64,000 bases of DNA from Parabacteroides sp. PM6-13 (lineage in GTDB: Bacteria; Bacteroidota; Bacteroidia; Bacteroidales; Tannerellaceae): contig NZ_JARXWF010000001.1 in assembly GCF_029892605.1 (NCBI RefSeq), forward strand, positions 186,001 to 250,000, in the 5' to 3' direction. The translations under genes and the position numbers were made by a program. Below the pieces are notes generated by a model, which was given only the letters and a program-made list of their open reading frames with translations, was not told the origin of the DNA and did not search any database. Each line of letters starts with the position of its first letter. The stretch's first letter is position 1. Positions 1-6,648 of the stretch are shown here, piece after piece.

Positions 1-8
1 ATTCAAAA

Positions 9-59
9 GGTGGACATTTAGAGGGGAAATGTGGACATTTGTCCACCCGCGAAATCGCG
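9..59. repeat. Short repeats and palindromes at the left window edge
   Basis: The motif TGGACATTT occurs at 11-19 and again at 32-40. The second copy is part of a near-palindrome (GTGGAC, 4-nt loop, GTCCAC) at 31-46, followed by GCG-AAAT-CGC at about 50-59. The arrangement could be regulatory, or the end of a repeat or insertion element that continues to the left of the window. The sequence visible here cannot decide. Confidence 0.4.
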
Positions 60-60
60 C

Positions 61-115
61 AAAAAAAATTCTCACCCGGGTGAGAATTTTTTCTCATGCG
101 GGTGAGAATTTTTTT
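61..115 (-). terminator. Three-arm terminator after the lipid cassette
   Basis: The palindrome TTCTCACCCGGGTGAGAA (69-86) is flanked by an A-run and a T-run. A third, nearly identical arm follows at 91-108 with another T-run. Read on the minus strand, this is a strong intrinsic terminator 40-80 nt after the stop codon of the acyltransferase gene. The spare arm allows two mutually exclusive hairpins. Confidence 0.75.
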
Positions 116-147
116 AGCCCCCTAACAAGGTGTCAAAAAAGCGCCTG

Positions 148-975
148 TTATTTCTTGGCGTTGTAGGTGGATTGGTAGAGAAAATCGGCTACCTCTTCGT
201 CGGTCATCTGCTGGATCTGCTCCGGCGTGATGGGTTCGCCCAGGTAGACATCGACAGTACGCCCACGCTTATTAAAGGCTTCCGCCGGCATACGCAACGT
301 ACGGATACGCCAATCAATGGTGCCCAGCCAATAGAAGAAACGCGTATTCAGGAAATCGAACAAAACAGGGTAAATAGGCACTTTAGACTTACGGATCAAT
401 CGAATCACGCTATGTGTCCAGGGGAGATCGACTATCTTCTTCTTTTCCTCATTATACATCGATACGGCTCCTGCCGGGAAAAATCCCATCGGATGCCCCT
501 CTTTCAATCGTTGCAGAGACAGACGGACACCGTTGATATTGACAGGCGCGTTCTCGTCCTGCTTACTGGATTCAGGCACAACGGAAATAAAATTGTCTTC
601 CATCGCTCCTATCCGTGTCAGAAAACCGTTTACCATCACTTTAAAATCAGGACGGTATTTGGCAAAGATGTCGATCAGGATAATGCCGTCCAACGAACCG
701 ATCGGATGATTCGAGACAGTCGCAAAAGCGCCTTCCGGAAGATCTTTCAACAACTCTTCGTTATGTACCTTGTAGTGCAGATCGATCAAAGGATCGTTCA
801 ACAAAGCGGAGGTGAAATCAGCTCCCCGAAGATGACAGCTGTTGGAATGAACCCTGTTTACTTTATTTACTCCCAACCATTTGAGAGTTAGCTTTCCCAG
901 AAATGTACCGAATTTAGACTTGAAAAACGGCACCATTTCCTGTAGGTCATAGATGTCTATTACAGTCTTTTTCAT
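148..975 (-). CDS. Lysophospholipid acyltransferase family protein (PlsC-like)
   Basis: This 275-residue protein probably transfers an acyl chain to a glycerol-phosphate-type or other lipid acceptor at the inner membrane. The acyltransferase block is SNHPIGSLDG at residues 88-97, with H90 and D96 as the likely catalytic pair. The spacing is H-x5-D, one longer than the classical H-x4-D. A second block, FFPAGA at 165-170, matches the family's substrate-pocket region. There is no clear signal peptide. It is the last gene of a minus-strand set of four (cytidylyltransferase, SDR, CDP-alcohol transferase, this gene), 6 bp after its neighbour. The natural acceptor is unknown, and ornithine- or glycine-lipid acylation cannot be excluded. 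Confidence 0.8.
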   Translation of the reverse strand: MKKTVIDIYDLQEMVPFFKSKFGTFLGKLTLKWLGVNKVNRVHSNSCHLRGADFTSALLNDPLIDLHYKVHNEELLKDLPEGAFATVSNHPIGSLDGIILIDIFAKYRPDFKVMVNGFLTRIGAMEDNFISVVPESSKQDENAPVNINGVRLSLQRLKEGHPMGFFPAGAVSMYNEEKKKIVDLPWTHSVIRLIRKSKVPIYPVLFDFLNTRFFYWLGTIDWRIRTLRMPAEAFNKRGRTVDVYLGEPITPEQIQQMTDEEVADFLYQSTYNAKK

Positions 976-981
976 AATGAT

Positions 982-1893
982 CTATACAAAAGATGCACAC
1001 ATTTTTTCGTGCTTACGCATCCCAATGACTAATATACAGTTCAGAACTATTATTTCATATAAGTAATATACCCAGACAAGCGTCGGCGACACAAAAAAGC
1101 CGGACAAGACAACTAGAAACATAAAAATCGTGCGTCCGTTGAATGTCAGCAGGTCAATATAGCGCGACATGATGCGTTTGCTCTGTCCGCGGAATGAGAG
1201 ACGTATCTCTTCCGGGATATCATCGCCATAACGCGCCTTCAGGCTCGCCAGCATGCGTTGCAACTGAGGCGTTGCCTTCATCTGCACCAGCGTGTACCAA
1301 CGATAGAAAAAATAAAACACCTTATTGACACCGGGCTTCATAGCGGCATAGATGGCATCGACATCGTCTACGGTTTGAAACTCCTTCCCCTTCTCCTTGC
1401 TGATGAAATAGAGATGAAGGGTTTTATAGTAGTCGGTAATATTGGCCTGCAACAGATGAGACAAGGCCGACAAGACGGCTAAGGCAAAAAACCAATAGGT
1501 GCCGTATAAATGAGACAAACGCAGGGCGAAGCCGATATAAATGGAAGCAAACCAGATATCACCCGCCACCCCGTCGAGGATGCGCCCGATCTCCGATTTG
1601 ATGCCGGTCATACGCGCCAACTGTCCGTCGACACAGTCTAAAATATTCGCGCACACCAGACACAGGATGCCGAGGCAGTTGTAGTAAATATTCTCGGAAT
1701 AGAACAGAAAGCCGGCAGCAGCGCCGACAAAGATAGAAATAACCGTAATCGTATTCGGGGTAACACCTGTCCCTTTCAAGGCACGAGCCAAGGAGAATCC
1801 TATCGGACGATAGAAGATCCGGTCTATTTTGTTTTCTGTTTCGATCGATTTGAGTGACGATTCGTATTCTTTGCGTTTATCTTCTTTCTTCAT
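982..1893 (-). CDS. CDP-alcohol phosphatidyltransferase family protein
   Basis: A 303-residue integral membrane enzyme expected to join a CDP-activated alcohol or CDP-diacylglycerol to a second alcohol with release of CMP. The family motif is visible as D86-x2-D89-G90-x2-A93-R94-x8-G103-x3-D107-x4-D112. The last interval is one residue longer than the usual D-x3-D. Hydrophobic segments lie near residues 45-65, 72-85 and 112-150, and two more close to the C terminus (about 253-295). The gene is 6 bp downstream of the SDR gene and in the same cassette as a TagD-like cytidylyltransferase, which suggests that enzyme makes the CDP-alcohol. The product lipid is not predictable; phosphatidylserine, glycerophosphate and inositol synthases share the same fold. 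Confidence 0.85.
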   Translation of the reverse strand: MKKEDKRKEYESSLKSIETENKIDRIFYRPIGFSLARALKGTGVTPNTITVISIFVGAAAGFLFYSENIYYNCLGILCLVCANILDCVDGQLARMTGIKSEIGRILDGVAGDIWFASIYIGFALRLSHLYGTYWFFALAVLSALSHLLQANITDYYKTLHLYFISKEKGKEFQTVDDVDAIYAAMKPGVNKVFYFFYRWYTLVQMKATPQLQRMLASLKARYGDDIPEEIRLSFRGQSKRIMSRYIDLLTFNGRTIFMFLVVLSGFFVSPTLVWVYYLYEIIVLNCILVIGMRKHEKMCASFV

Positions 1894-1899
1894 TCTTTG

Positions 1900-2628
1900 T
1901 TATTTATAGGAATATCCCCCGTCGACCACGATCACCTCTCCGTTCAGGTAGTTGTTTTCGATCAACATCTTATAGACCTCGGCCAGTTCGCCCGGCTCAC
2001 AGAAACGGTTGAGGGAGATTTTATTTTCGATATTGCGGCGTATCTCCGCCGGTTTGGTTTTCTGCCATTCGGTATCCACAAAGCCGGGAGCCACGCCGTT
2101 CACACGGATATCATACGGCGTAAGATGCTTCACCAGGTTGCGCACCAAGGCATGCACCGCGCTCTTGGTCGTGCCATACACCAACGAAACGGAATGCGGA
2201 TGCACCCCCATAAGCGATCCGGTAAAGACAACACTTCCGCCCTTACGGATGCGGCCTACTATGCGTTGCAGGAGAAAGACCGGATAATGCACGTTGGCAA
2301 AGAATACCCGCTCCCACTCTTCCAGCGACATTTCTTCGAACGGATCGCGGCAGGTAATGCCCGCGTTGAACACCATCGCGTCGAGTAGGATATCGTTTAC
2401 CTCCAGAAACTGACCGACGACTTCGATAGAGGCTCTGTCGGTACTGTCGGCTTTCAGCGTTAATACCTTCACGTCATAGCCCTCTTCCAGCTCCTGCCGG
2501 GTCTTTTCGGCAGACGCCTGATCAGACCCATAAGTAAGCAACAAAGAGTAACCGCTCTGTGCCAGACAGATCGCTACCGCCTTACCGATACCTTTGGTAC
2601 CTCCGGTTATGCAAACATACTTATTCAT
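1900..2628 (-). CDS. SDR-family NAD(P)-dependent oxidoreductase (FabG-like)
   Basis: A 242-residue classical short-chain dehydrogenase/reductase. The cofactor motif TGGTKGIG is at residues 8-15, NAG at 88-90, and the catalytic Ser, Tyr and Lys are S138, Y151 and K155 (YGTTK). It resembles 3-oxoacyl-ACP reductases. However, it is not next to fab genes but between a cytidylyltransferase (7 bp upstream) and a CDP-alcohol transferase (6 bp downstream). It may therefore reduce a head-group precursor such as a keto- or aldose-phosphate rather than an acyl chain; that role is inferred only from the neighbours. Confidence 0.85.
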   Translation of the reverse strand: MNKYVCITGGTKGIGKAVAICLAQSGYSLLLTYGSDQASAEKTRQELEEGYDVKVLTLKADSTDRASIEVVGQFLEVNDILLDAMVFNAGITCRDPFEEMSLEEWERVFFANVHYPVFLLQRIVGRIRKGGSVVFTGSLMGVHPHSVSLVYGTTKSAVHALVRNLVKHLTPYDIRVNGVAPGFVDTEWQKTKPAEIRRNIENKISLNRFCEPGELAEVYKMLIENNYLNGEVIVVDGGYSYK

Positions 2629-2635
2629 AGATTCG

Positions 2636-3103
2636 TTATTTCTCGCCCAACCCTTCGATCTTCACAGGCTTGGCCTGGCGTTGCGACTGGAGGGTTGCCT
2701 CATAACTGTCGTGAATGGTTTTCTTTAGATTGGAAGAAGAGACACCTGTGCCGTAAGGGAAGTAGAATACCTGTACACCCAGGTCTTTCAGGTAATCATA
2801 TTTACCCCACCAATCATCGCCTACGACAAACGCGTCAATATTGAGCTTCTTCACGATCTCCGTATGATCCAACGTATGCTGAGGGATCACGATATCGGGC
2901 GTCTTCAGGGCTTCGATGATCTGCAAGCGCTCATTGAAAGGAATGATAGGGGGCGCCTTATAGGAAGAGACCAACTCGTCCGAGCTAACACCAACGATCA
3001 GAATATCCGCCAACGCGCGGGCATAATTAATCATCCGCAGATGATTGTAGTGGAACATATCGAATGTTCCCGAAGTATATACGATTGTTTTATCTTTAAA
3101 CAT
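2636..3103 (-). CDS. Glycerol-3-phosphate cytidylyltransferase-like nucleotidyltransferase
   Basis: A 155-residue member of the TagD/ECT cytidylyltransferase family. It likely condenses CTP with a phospho-alcohol to give a CDP-alcohol and pyrophosphate. GTFDMFHYNH at residues 12-21 carries the nucleotide-binding H-x2-H (H18, H21), and GTGVSSSNLK at 118-127 corresponds to the family's second signature. The length fits single-domain TagD. It is the first gene of the four-gene minus-strand cassette and has a good -7 box 23 nt upstream. The phospho-alcohol could be glycerol-3-phosphate, phosphoethanolamine or another polyol phosphate. Adenylyltransferase activity on a sugar phosphate is a less likely alternative. 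Confidence 0.8.
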   Translation of the reverse strand: MFKDKTIVYTSGTFDMFHYNHLRMINYARALADILIVGVSSDELVSSYKAPPIIPFNERLQIIEALKTPDIVIPQHTLDHTEIVKKLNIDAFVVGDDWWGKYDYLKDLGVQVFYFPYGTGVSSSNLKKTIHDSYEATLQSQRQAKPVKIEGLGEK

Positions 3104-3125
3104 GCCAAACTTTTATTTTATCCGA

Positions 3126-3133
3126 CAAACATA
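3126..3133 (-). promoter_or_regulatory. -7 promoter box of the lipid cassette
   Basis: On the minus strand this reads TATGTTTG, a full match to the Bacteroidetes primary-sigma -7 consensus TAnnTTTG, 22 nt before the cytidylyltransferase ATG. The -33 position has only a T-rich stretch. Confidence 0.6.
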
Positions 3134-3217
3134 CTGAAAAACTTCCTATCCGTAAAAGGAAAGTATTGAAAAGAGTCCCCATTCCATTGGGCGAAACACG
3201 GACAATACTGGGCTCAA

Positions 3218-4324
3218 TCAAAGCGTTTCCGCGTCATCTCTGGTCAGGTCGAGCTTCACATTGTCTCCACCTTTGTCGAAGTATTGCTTCCGCAACGGAT
3301 TAGCCGTAGCCTCTTTGTATCGTTTCCGATTCTGGTAAACATCCAAAGCAGCATACAATGCCTGTCGGAACGATTCTTCGGAGGCTTTGTTTTGCCCGGC
3401 AATATCATAGCCGGTGCCATGCGCCGGAGAGGTGCGAACGATTGACAAACCGGCCGTATAATTCACGCCCTCTTCCATAGCCAATGTCTTGAAAGGAGCC
3501 AAGCCCTGATCGTGATACATGGCCAATACGCCATCAAACGACTCGTACATTCGTGACCCGAAGAAGCCATCCGCCGCATAGGGACCAAAAGACATCACGC
3601 CTTTGCGCTCAGCCTCCTGCATAGCAGGTATAATAAGCTCCTGCTCTTCGTTGCCCAAAAGACCACCGTCACCGGCATGCGGATTCAGTGAGAGCACCGC
3701 GATGCGCGGCTTAATAACACCGAAATCTTTCTTCAACGCGGCGTTAAACACAACTAATTTGGTGATGATATCCTCTTGCTTCAACGTCGATGCCACCTGT
3801 GCCAAAGGGATATGGCCGGTCACCAACGCCACGCGGATATCGTTTGTCATCAGAATCATCAACGCCTTCTGGTCTTCCCGGGCGAAGTGCTCTTCCAGGT
3901 ATTCCGTATGTCCGGGAAAATGAAACTGATCGTTCTGTATATTCGCCTTATTGATAGGCGCTGTCAATAAGACATCGATCACACCGCGTTTCAGGTCATT
4001 CACGGCAGCTTCCAAGGCATCGAAGGCAGCTTTTCCGGCTACCTCGGTCGATTGCCCCAGGTCTATCTTGGTCTCATCCGCCACACAGTTGATGATATTG
4101 ACCCGATTGAGCCCCGCCTCTTCAGCTTTGGAGATCTGGCTTAGGTTCACAGGGGGCAGATCAAGCGTCTTACGGTGAAAGGCGGCGATCTTGGATGAGC
4201 CGTAAATAATAGGCGTACACATCTCCGCCAAACGATTATCACCGAAGGCTTTCAGTATCACCTCATAGCCTATACCATTAATATCACCCTGCGTGATACC
4301 CACTCTTATCATTCGTTCGCTCAT
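3218..4324 (-). CDS. pdxA: 4-hydroxythreonine-4-phosphate dehydrogenase
   Basis: PdxA oxidises 4-phosphohydroxythreonine with NAD in the DXP-dependent pyridoxal phosphate pathway in the cytoplasm. The 368-residue protein has the three metal-binding histidines in family contexts: H171 (TGHIPL), H216 (NPHAGDGG) and H271 (MYHDQGLAPFK). It also has the N-terminal GITQGDINGIGYE start block, where GDINGIG is characteristic, and TAPINK at 121-126. Length is slightly above the E. coli enzyme because of a charged C-terminal tail. It lies 31 bp downstream of the DUF4837 lipoprotein gene on the same strand and probably shares its transcript. Confidence 0.95.
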   Translation of the reverse strand: MSERMIRVGITQGDINGIGYEVILKAFGDNRLAEMCTPIIYGSSKIAAFHRKTLDLPPVNLSQISKAEEAGLNRVNIINCVADETKIDLGQSTEVAGKAAFDALEAAVNDLKRGVIDVLLTAPINKANIQNDQFHFPGHTEYLEEHFAREDQKALMILMTNDIRVALVTGHIPLAQVASTLKQEDIITKLVVFNAALKKDFGVIKPRIAVLSLNPHAGDGGLLGNEEQELIIPAMQEAERKGVMSFGPYAADGFFGSRMYESFDGVLAMYHDQGLAPFKTLAMEEGVNYTAGLSIVRTSPAHGTGYDIAGQNKASEESFRQALYAALDVYQNRKRYKEATANPLRKQYFDKGGDNVKLDLTRDDAETL

Positions 4325-4355
4325 GCTTCTTATTTGTTTATTCTTCTATTTCTTG

Positions 4356-5378
4356 TCAGGGAATGACAACCACCTCATTGGGTAGCTCTTCTTCACCCGG
4401 CAGACGTAACGTATATAATGCCGCCTCTATGCGGCGAATCGTATTTCGTTTATCGGTTTCAGGCGCGTAGACAAAGCCTTCCGCTACGACCACCCGGTTG
4501 TTGGCTTCATCCAGGCGGGCATGGCTCACAAAAGGCCCTCCCATCATATCGCCCTGCATACGCCATAAGCCACGCAACACCCCACAGTATTTTCCTTTCA
4601 CAGTGATCGGCGAATAAAGGGGCTGCACATAGCGCGTTTCCGTTGTCATATAAGAGTTAGGGAAAGCACCCGGCATATAGAGCTTCATAATAGAATCGCG
4701 CTTATTGACCAGGTAGTCTTTGGTAAAGGTGTTTTCATCCCGGTAAGGGAAAGAATAGACGACCACATCCATACGGCTTGTTCCGGCATTGTTGGAGGCC
4801 CAGAAGAAATCAGCCGTATCGCGGTAGTAGGTTAAGTTATCCGGCACCTTCAATTCGGCATCAAATTTCTTTTTCACTCCTTCATAGACAACCTGACTGT
4901 AGGTCTTCTCGAACAAGGAGACAGCACGCGTCATTTCCTCTTTCACAAACTGATTAACAAGCACCTTGGGATTCTCTGTCAGGTAAGCAATCGCTTCGGC
5001 CTCTGTGGGCGCGTTAAGCGTAAGAATCAGCTGCCCCCGCGACCAGCGGTTGCGCTCCATATTGACCGAGACCTGTGTATAGGCTGTCGCGTCGATACGC
5101 AGAATCAAAAGATTGCGCACATAGGTCAATAATCCGTTAAAATTCTGAGGAGAGGCATAGGTGATACGCATAGAGTGCTCAACCTGGGGTAATCCGGGCA
5201 CCTCCGATGCCAGATCGGCTTTCACCGCTTCGCCCACTTCCCCTTTCCAGAGCTGTTCGGTCATCGTAACGACCACCTCATAGGCCAAACCGGTTGAACT
5301 GGGTAAGACAGGCGCGGAAGAGCATGCACCTAACAAAAGGACAAACAAGAGCGAGATAATAATTGAATTCGTTTTCAT
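4356..5378 (-). CDS. DUF4837-type lipoprotein
   Basis: A secreted lipoprotein of 340 residues with no known function, similar to the Bacteroidetes DUF4837 family. The start is placed at the ATG whose complement is 5376-5378. From there the protein begins with a lipoprotein signal peptide ending in LLLGACSS, so the Cys would be lipidated. A start 19 codons further upstream would put a charged stretch in front of the signal peptide. A purine-rich AAAGAAAAG sequence precedes the chosen ATG. The rest is soluble alpha/beta-like sequence without catalytic motifs I recognise. It lies between rlmN and pdxA on the same strand. Confidence 0.75.
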   Translation of the reverse strand: MKTNSIIISLLFVLLLGACSSAPVLPSSTGLAYEVVVTMTEQLWKGEVGEAVKADLASEVPGLPQVEHSMRITYASPQNFNGLLTYVRNLLILRIDATAYTQVSVNMERNRWSRGQLILTLNAPTEAEAIAYLTENPKVLVNQFVKEEMTRAVSLFEKTYSQVVYEGVKKKFDAELKVPDNLTYYRDTADFFWASNNAGTSRMDVVVYSFPYRDENTFTKDYLVNKRDSIMKLYMPGAFPNSYMTTETRYVQPLYSPITVKGKYCGVLRGLWRMQGDMMGGPFVSHARLDEANNRVVVAEGFVYAPETDKRNTIRRIEAALYTLRLPGEEELPNEVVVIP

Positions 5379-5444
5379 ATCTTTTCTTTTTTTATTGTTT
5401 CCTTTTATAGGATGCAAATATAACTCTTTTTCCATAAGCCTTTT

Positions 5445-6476
5445 CTATCTATTTTGATTCTTTTTCGCTGTAGAGAGAAGGCCACAAGCGGCCATGATAT
5501 CCTCTCCGCGGGAAGAACGAATGGTACAGACCACGCCATGCGCATTCAAGGTATCCCGGAAAATCTCCATCTGCGCGAGATCCGAAGTCTCAAACGACTC
5601 ACCCGGAATGGCATGAAAACGGATCAGATTCACCCGGCAGGGAATGCCTCGCAACAATGCCGCCAGATCCTGCGCATGCTGCCGGCTATCGTTCAGTCCT
5701 TTGAAAACAATATATTCAAAAGAGACACGACGCTGATGAGAGAAATCGTACTCTTTTATTTTGCGTAATACCTCCCGCATAGGAAAAGCCTTTTCGACCG
5801 GCATAAGGCTTAACCGCTCCGCCGGATAGGGCGAGTGCAGGCTCACCGCCAGATGACAATCACTCTCGGCCAGGAAACGCTCCAAGCCTTTTGCCACTCC
5901 AATGGTCGAAACGGTGATACGCTTCGGGCTCCAGGCGTAACCATACGGGGCAGTAAGAATCTCCAGCACCTTAAACAACTCCTCCGTATTATCCAACGGT
6001 TCCCCCATGCCCATGAAGACGATATTGGTCAGGCGTTCATACTCCGGAAGGGATTGTATCTGATTGAGTATTTCAGCCGCGCTCAGATGGGCCGAGAAGC
6101 CTTGCTTACCGGTCATGCAAAACCGACAATTCATCTTACAGCCCACCTGAGAAGAGACGCATAAGGTAGCCCGATCATCCGTAGGGATATAAACAGACTC
6201 CACATAATGACCCTCCCCTACGGCATAGAGATATTTGATGGTGCCATCCTGCGAATGCATAGACTCCGCGGGAGGGGTTGCGCCCACTTCGTATTTCTCT
6301 TCCAACAATAGGCGCTTTGCTTTGGGCAGGTTGGTCATATCGGAAATATGACATACACGCTTTTTATACAGCCAATCCGCCATCTGCCGGGCAGCAAACG
6401 AAGGCAATCCAAACTCCCCGGCTACTTCCGTGAGCTCACGCAGTGTCATGCCCAGCAAAACTCTTTTTGTATTCAT
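5445..6476 (-). CDS. rlmN: Dual-specificity RNA methyltransferase (23S A2503 / tRNA A37)
   Basis: RlmN is a radical-SAM enzyme that methylates C2 of A2503 in 23S rRNA and A37 in some tRNAs. The 343-residue protein has the iron-sulfur motif C113-x3-C117-x2-C120, the conserved C106 seven residues before it, and C331 in GEDIMAACG, the methyl-carrying cysteine of the family. GMGEP at 156-160 binds SAM. C317 is an extra cysteine near the C terminus. Length and spacing fit functional RlmN rather than the resistance enzyme Cfr. It heads a minus-strand group with the DUF4837 lipoprotein and pdxA. Confidence 0.95.
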   Translation of the reverse strand: MNTKRVLLGMTLRELTEVAGEFGLPSFAARQMADWLYKKRVCHISDMTNLPKAKRLLLEEKYEVGATPPAESMHSQDGTIKYLYAVGEGHYVESVYIPTDDRATLCVSSQVGCKMNCRFCMTGKQGFSAHLSAAEILNQIQSLPEYERLTNIVFMGMGEPLDNTEELFKVLEILTAPYGYAWSPKRITVSTIGVAKGLERFLAESDCHLAVSLHSPYPAERLSLMPVEKAFPMREVLRKIKEYDFSHQRRVSFEYIVFKGLNDSRQHAQDLAALLRGIPCRVNLIRFHAIPGESFETSDLAQMEIFRDTLNAHGVVCTIRSSRGEDIMAACGLLSTAKKNQNR

Positions 6477-6524
6477 ATCGAAGCTTCTTTGTCAGCAAAC
6501 AGCCACAACGTTTGTTGCGACATG

Positions 6525-6532
6525 CAAAGATA
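6525..6532 (-). promoter_or_regulatory. -7 promoter box of rlmN
   Basis: On the minus strand this reads TATCTTTG, a full TAnnTTTG match, 48 nt before the rlmN ATG. No convincing TTTG is seen at the expected -33 distance. Confidence 0.55.
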
Positions 6533-6582
6533 CACAAAAAAGCCCTTACCGATGGCTTCTACCAAAGAGAGAGGGGCTATAA

Positions 6583-6619
6583 ACAAAGATCGAGACCGGA
6601 ATAGCTTCCGATCTCGATC
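6583..6619 (-). terminator. Intrinsic terminator after the SurA/PpiD-like gene
   Basis: On the minus strand, GATCGAGA-TC-GGAA pairs with TTCC-GG-TCTCGATC across a 4-nt loop (6588-6619), followed by TTTGTTT. It sits 30 nt after the stop codon of the isomerase gene and separates it from rlmN. Confidence 0.75.
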
Positions 6620-6648
6620 CGATATCTTATAAAGATGTTTCCTGATTA

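Noticed and set aside
130-891. 253-codon plus-strand frame opposite the acyltransferase gene
   Set aside because: Its translation lacks domain features, whereas the minus strand encodes a clear acyltransferase.
5445-6476. Cfr-type resistance methyltransferase
   Set aside because: Cysteine spacing and C-terminal block match housekeeping RlmN, and its neighbours are core genes.
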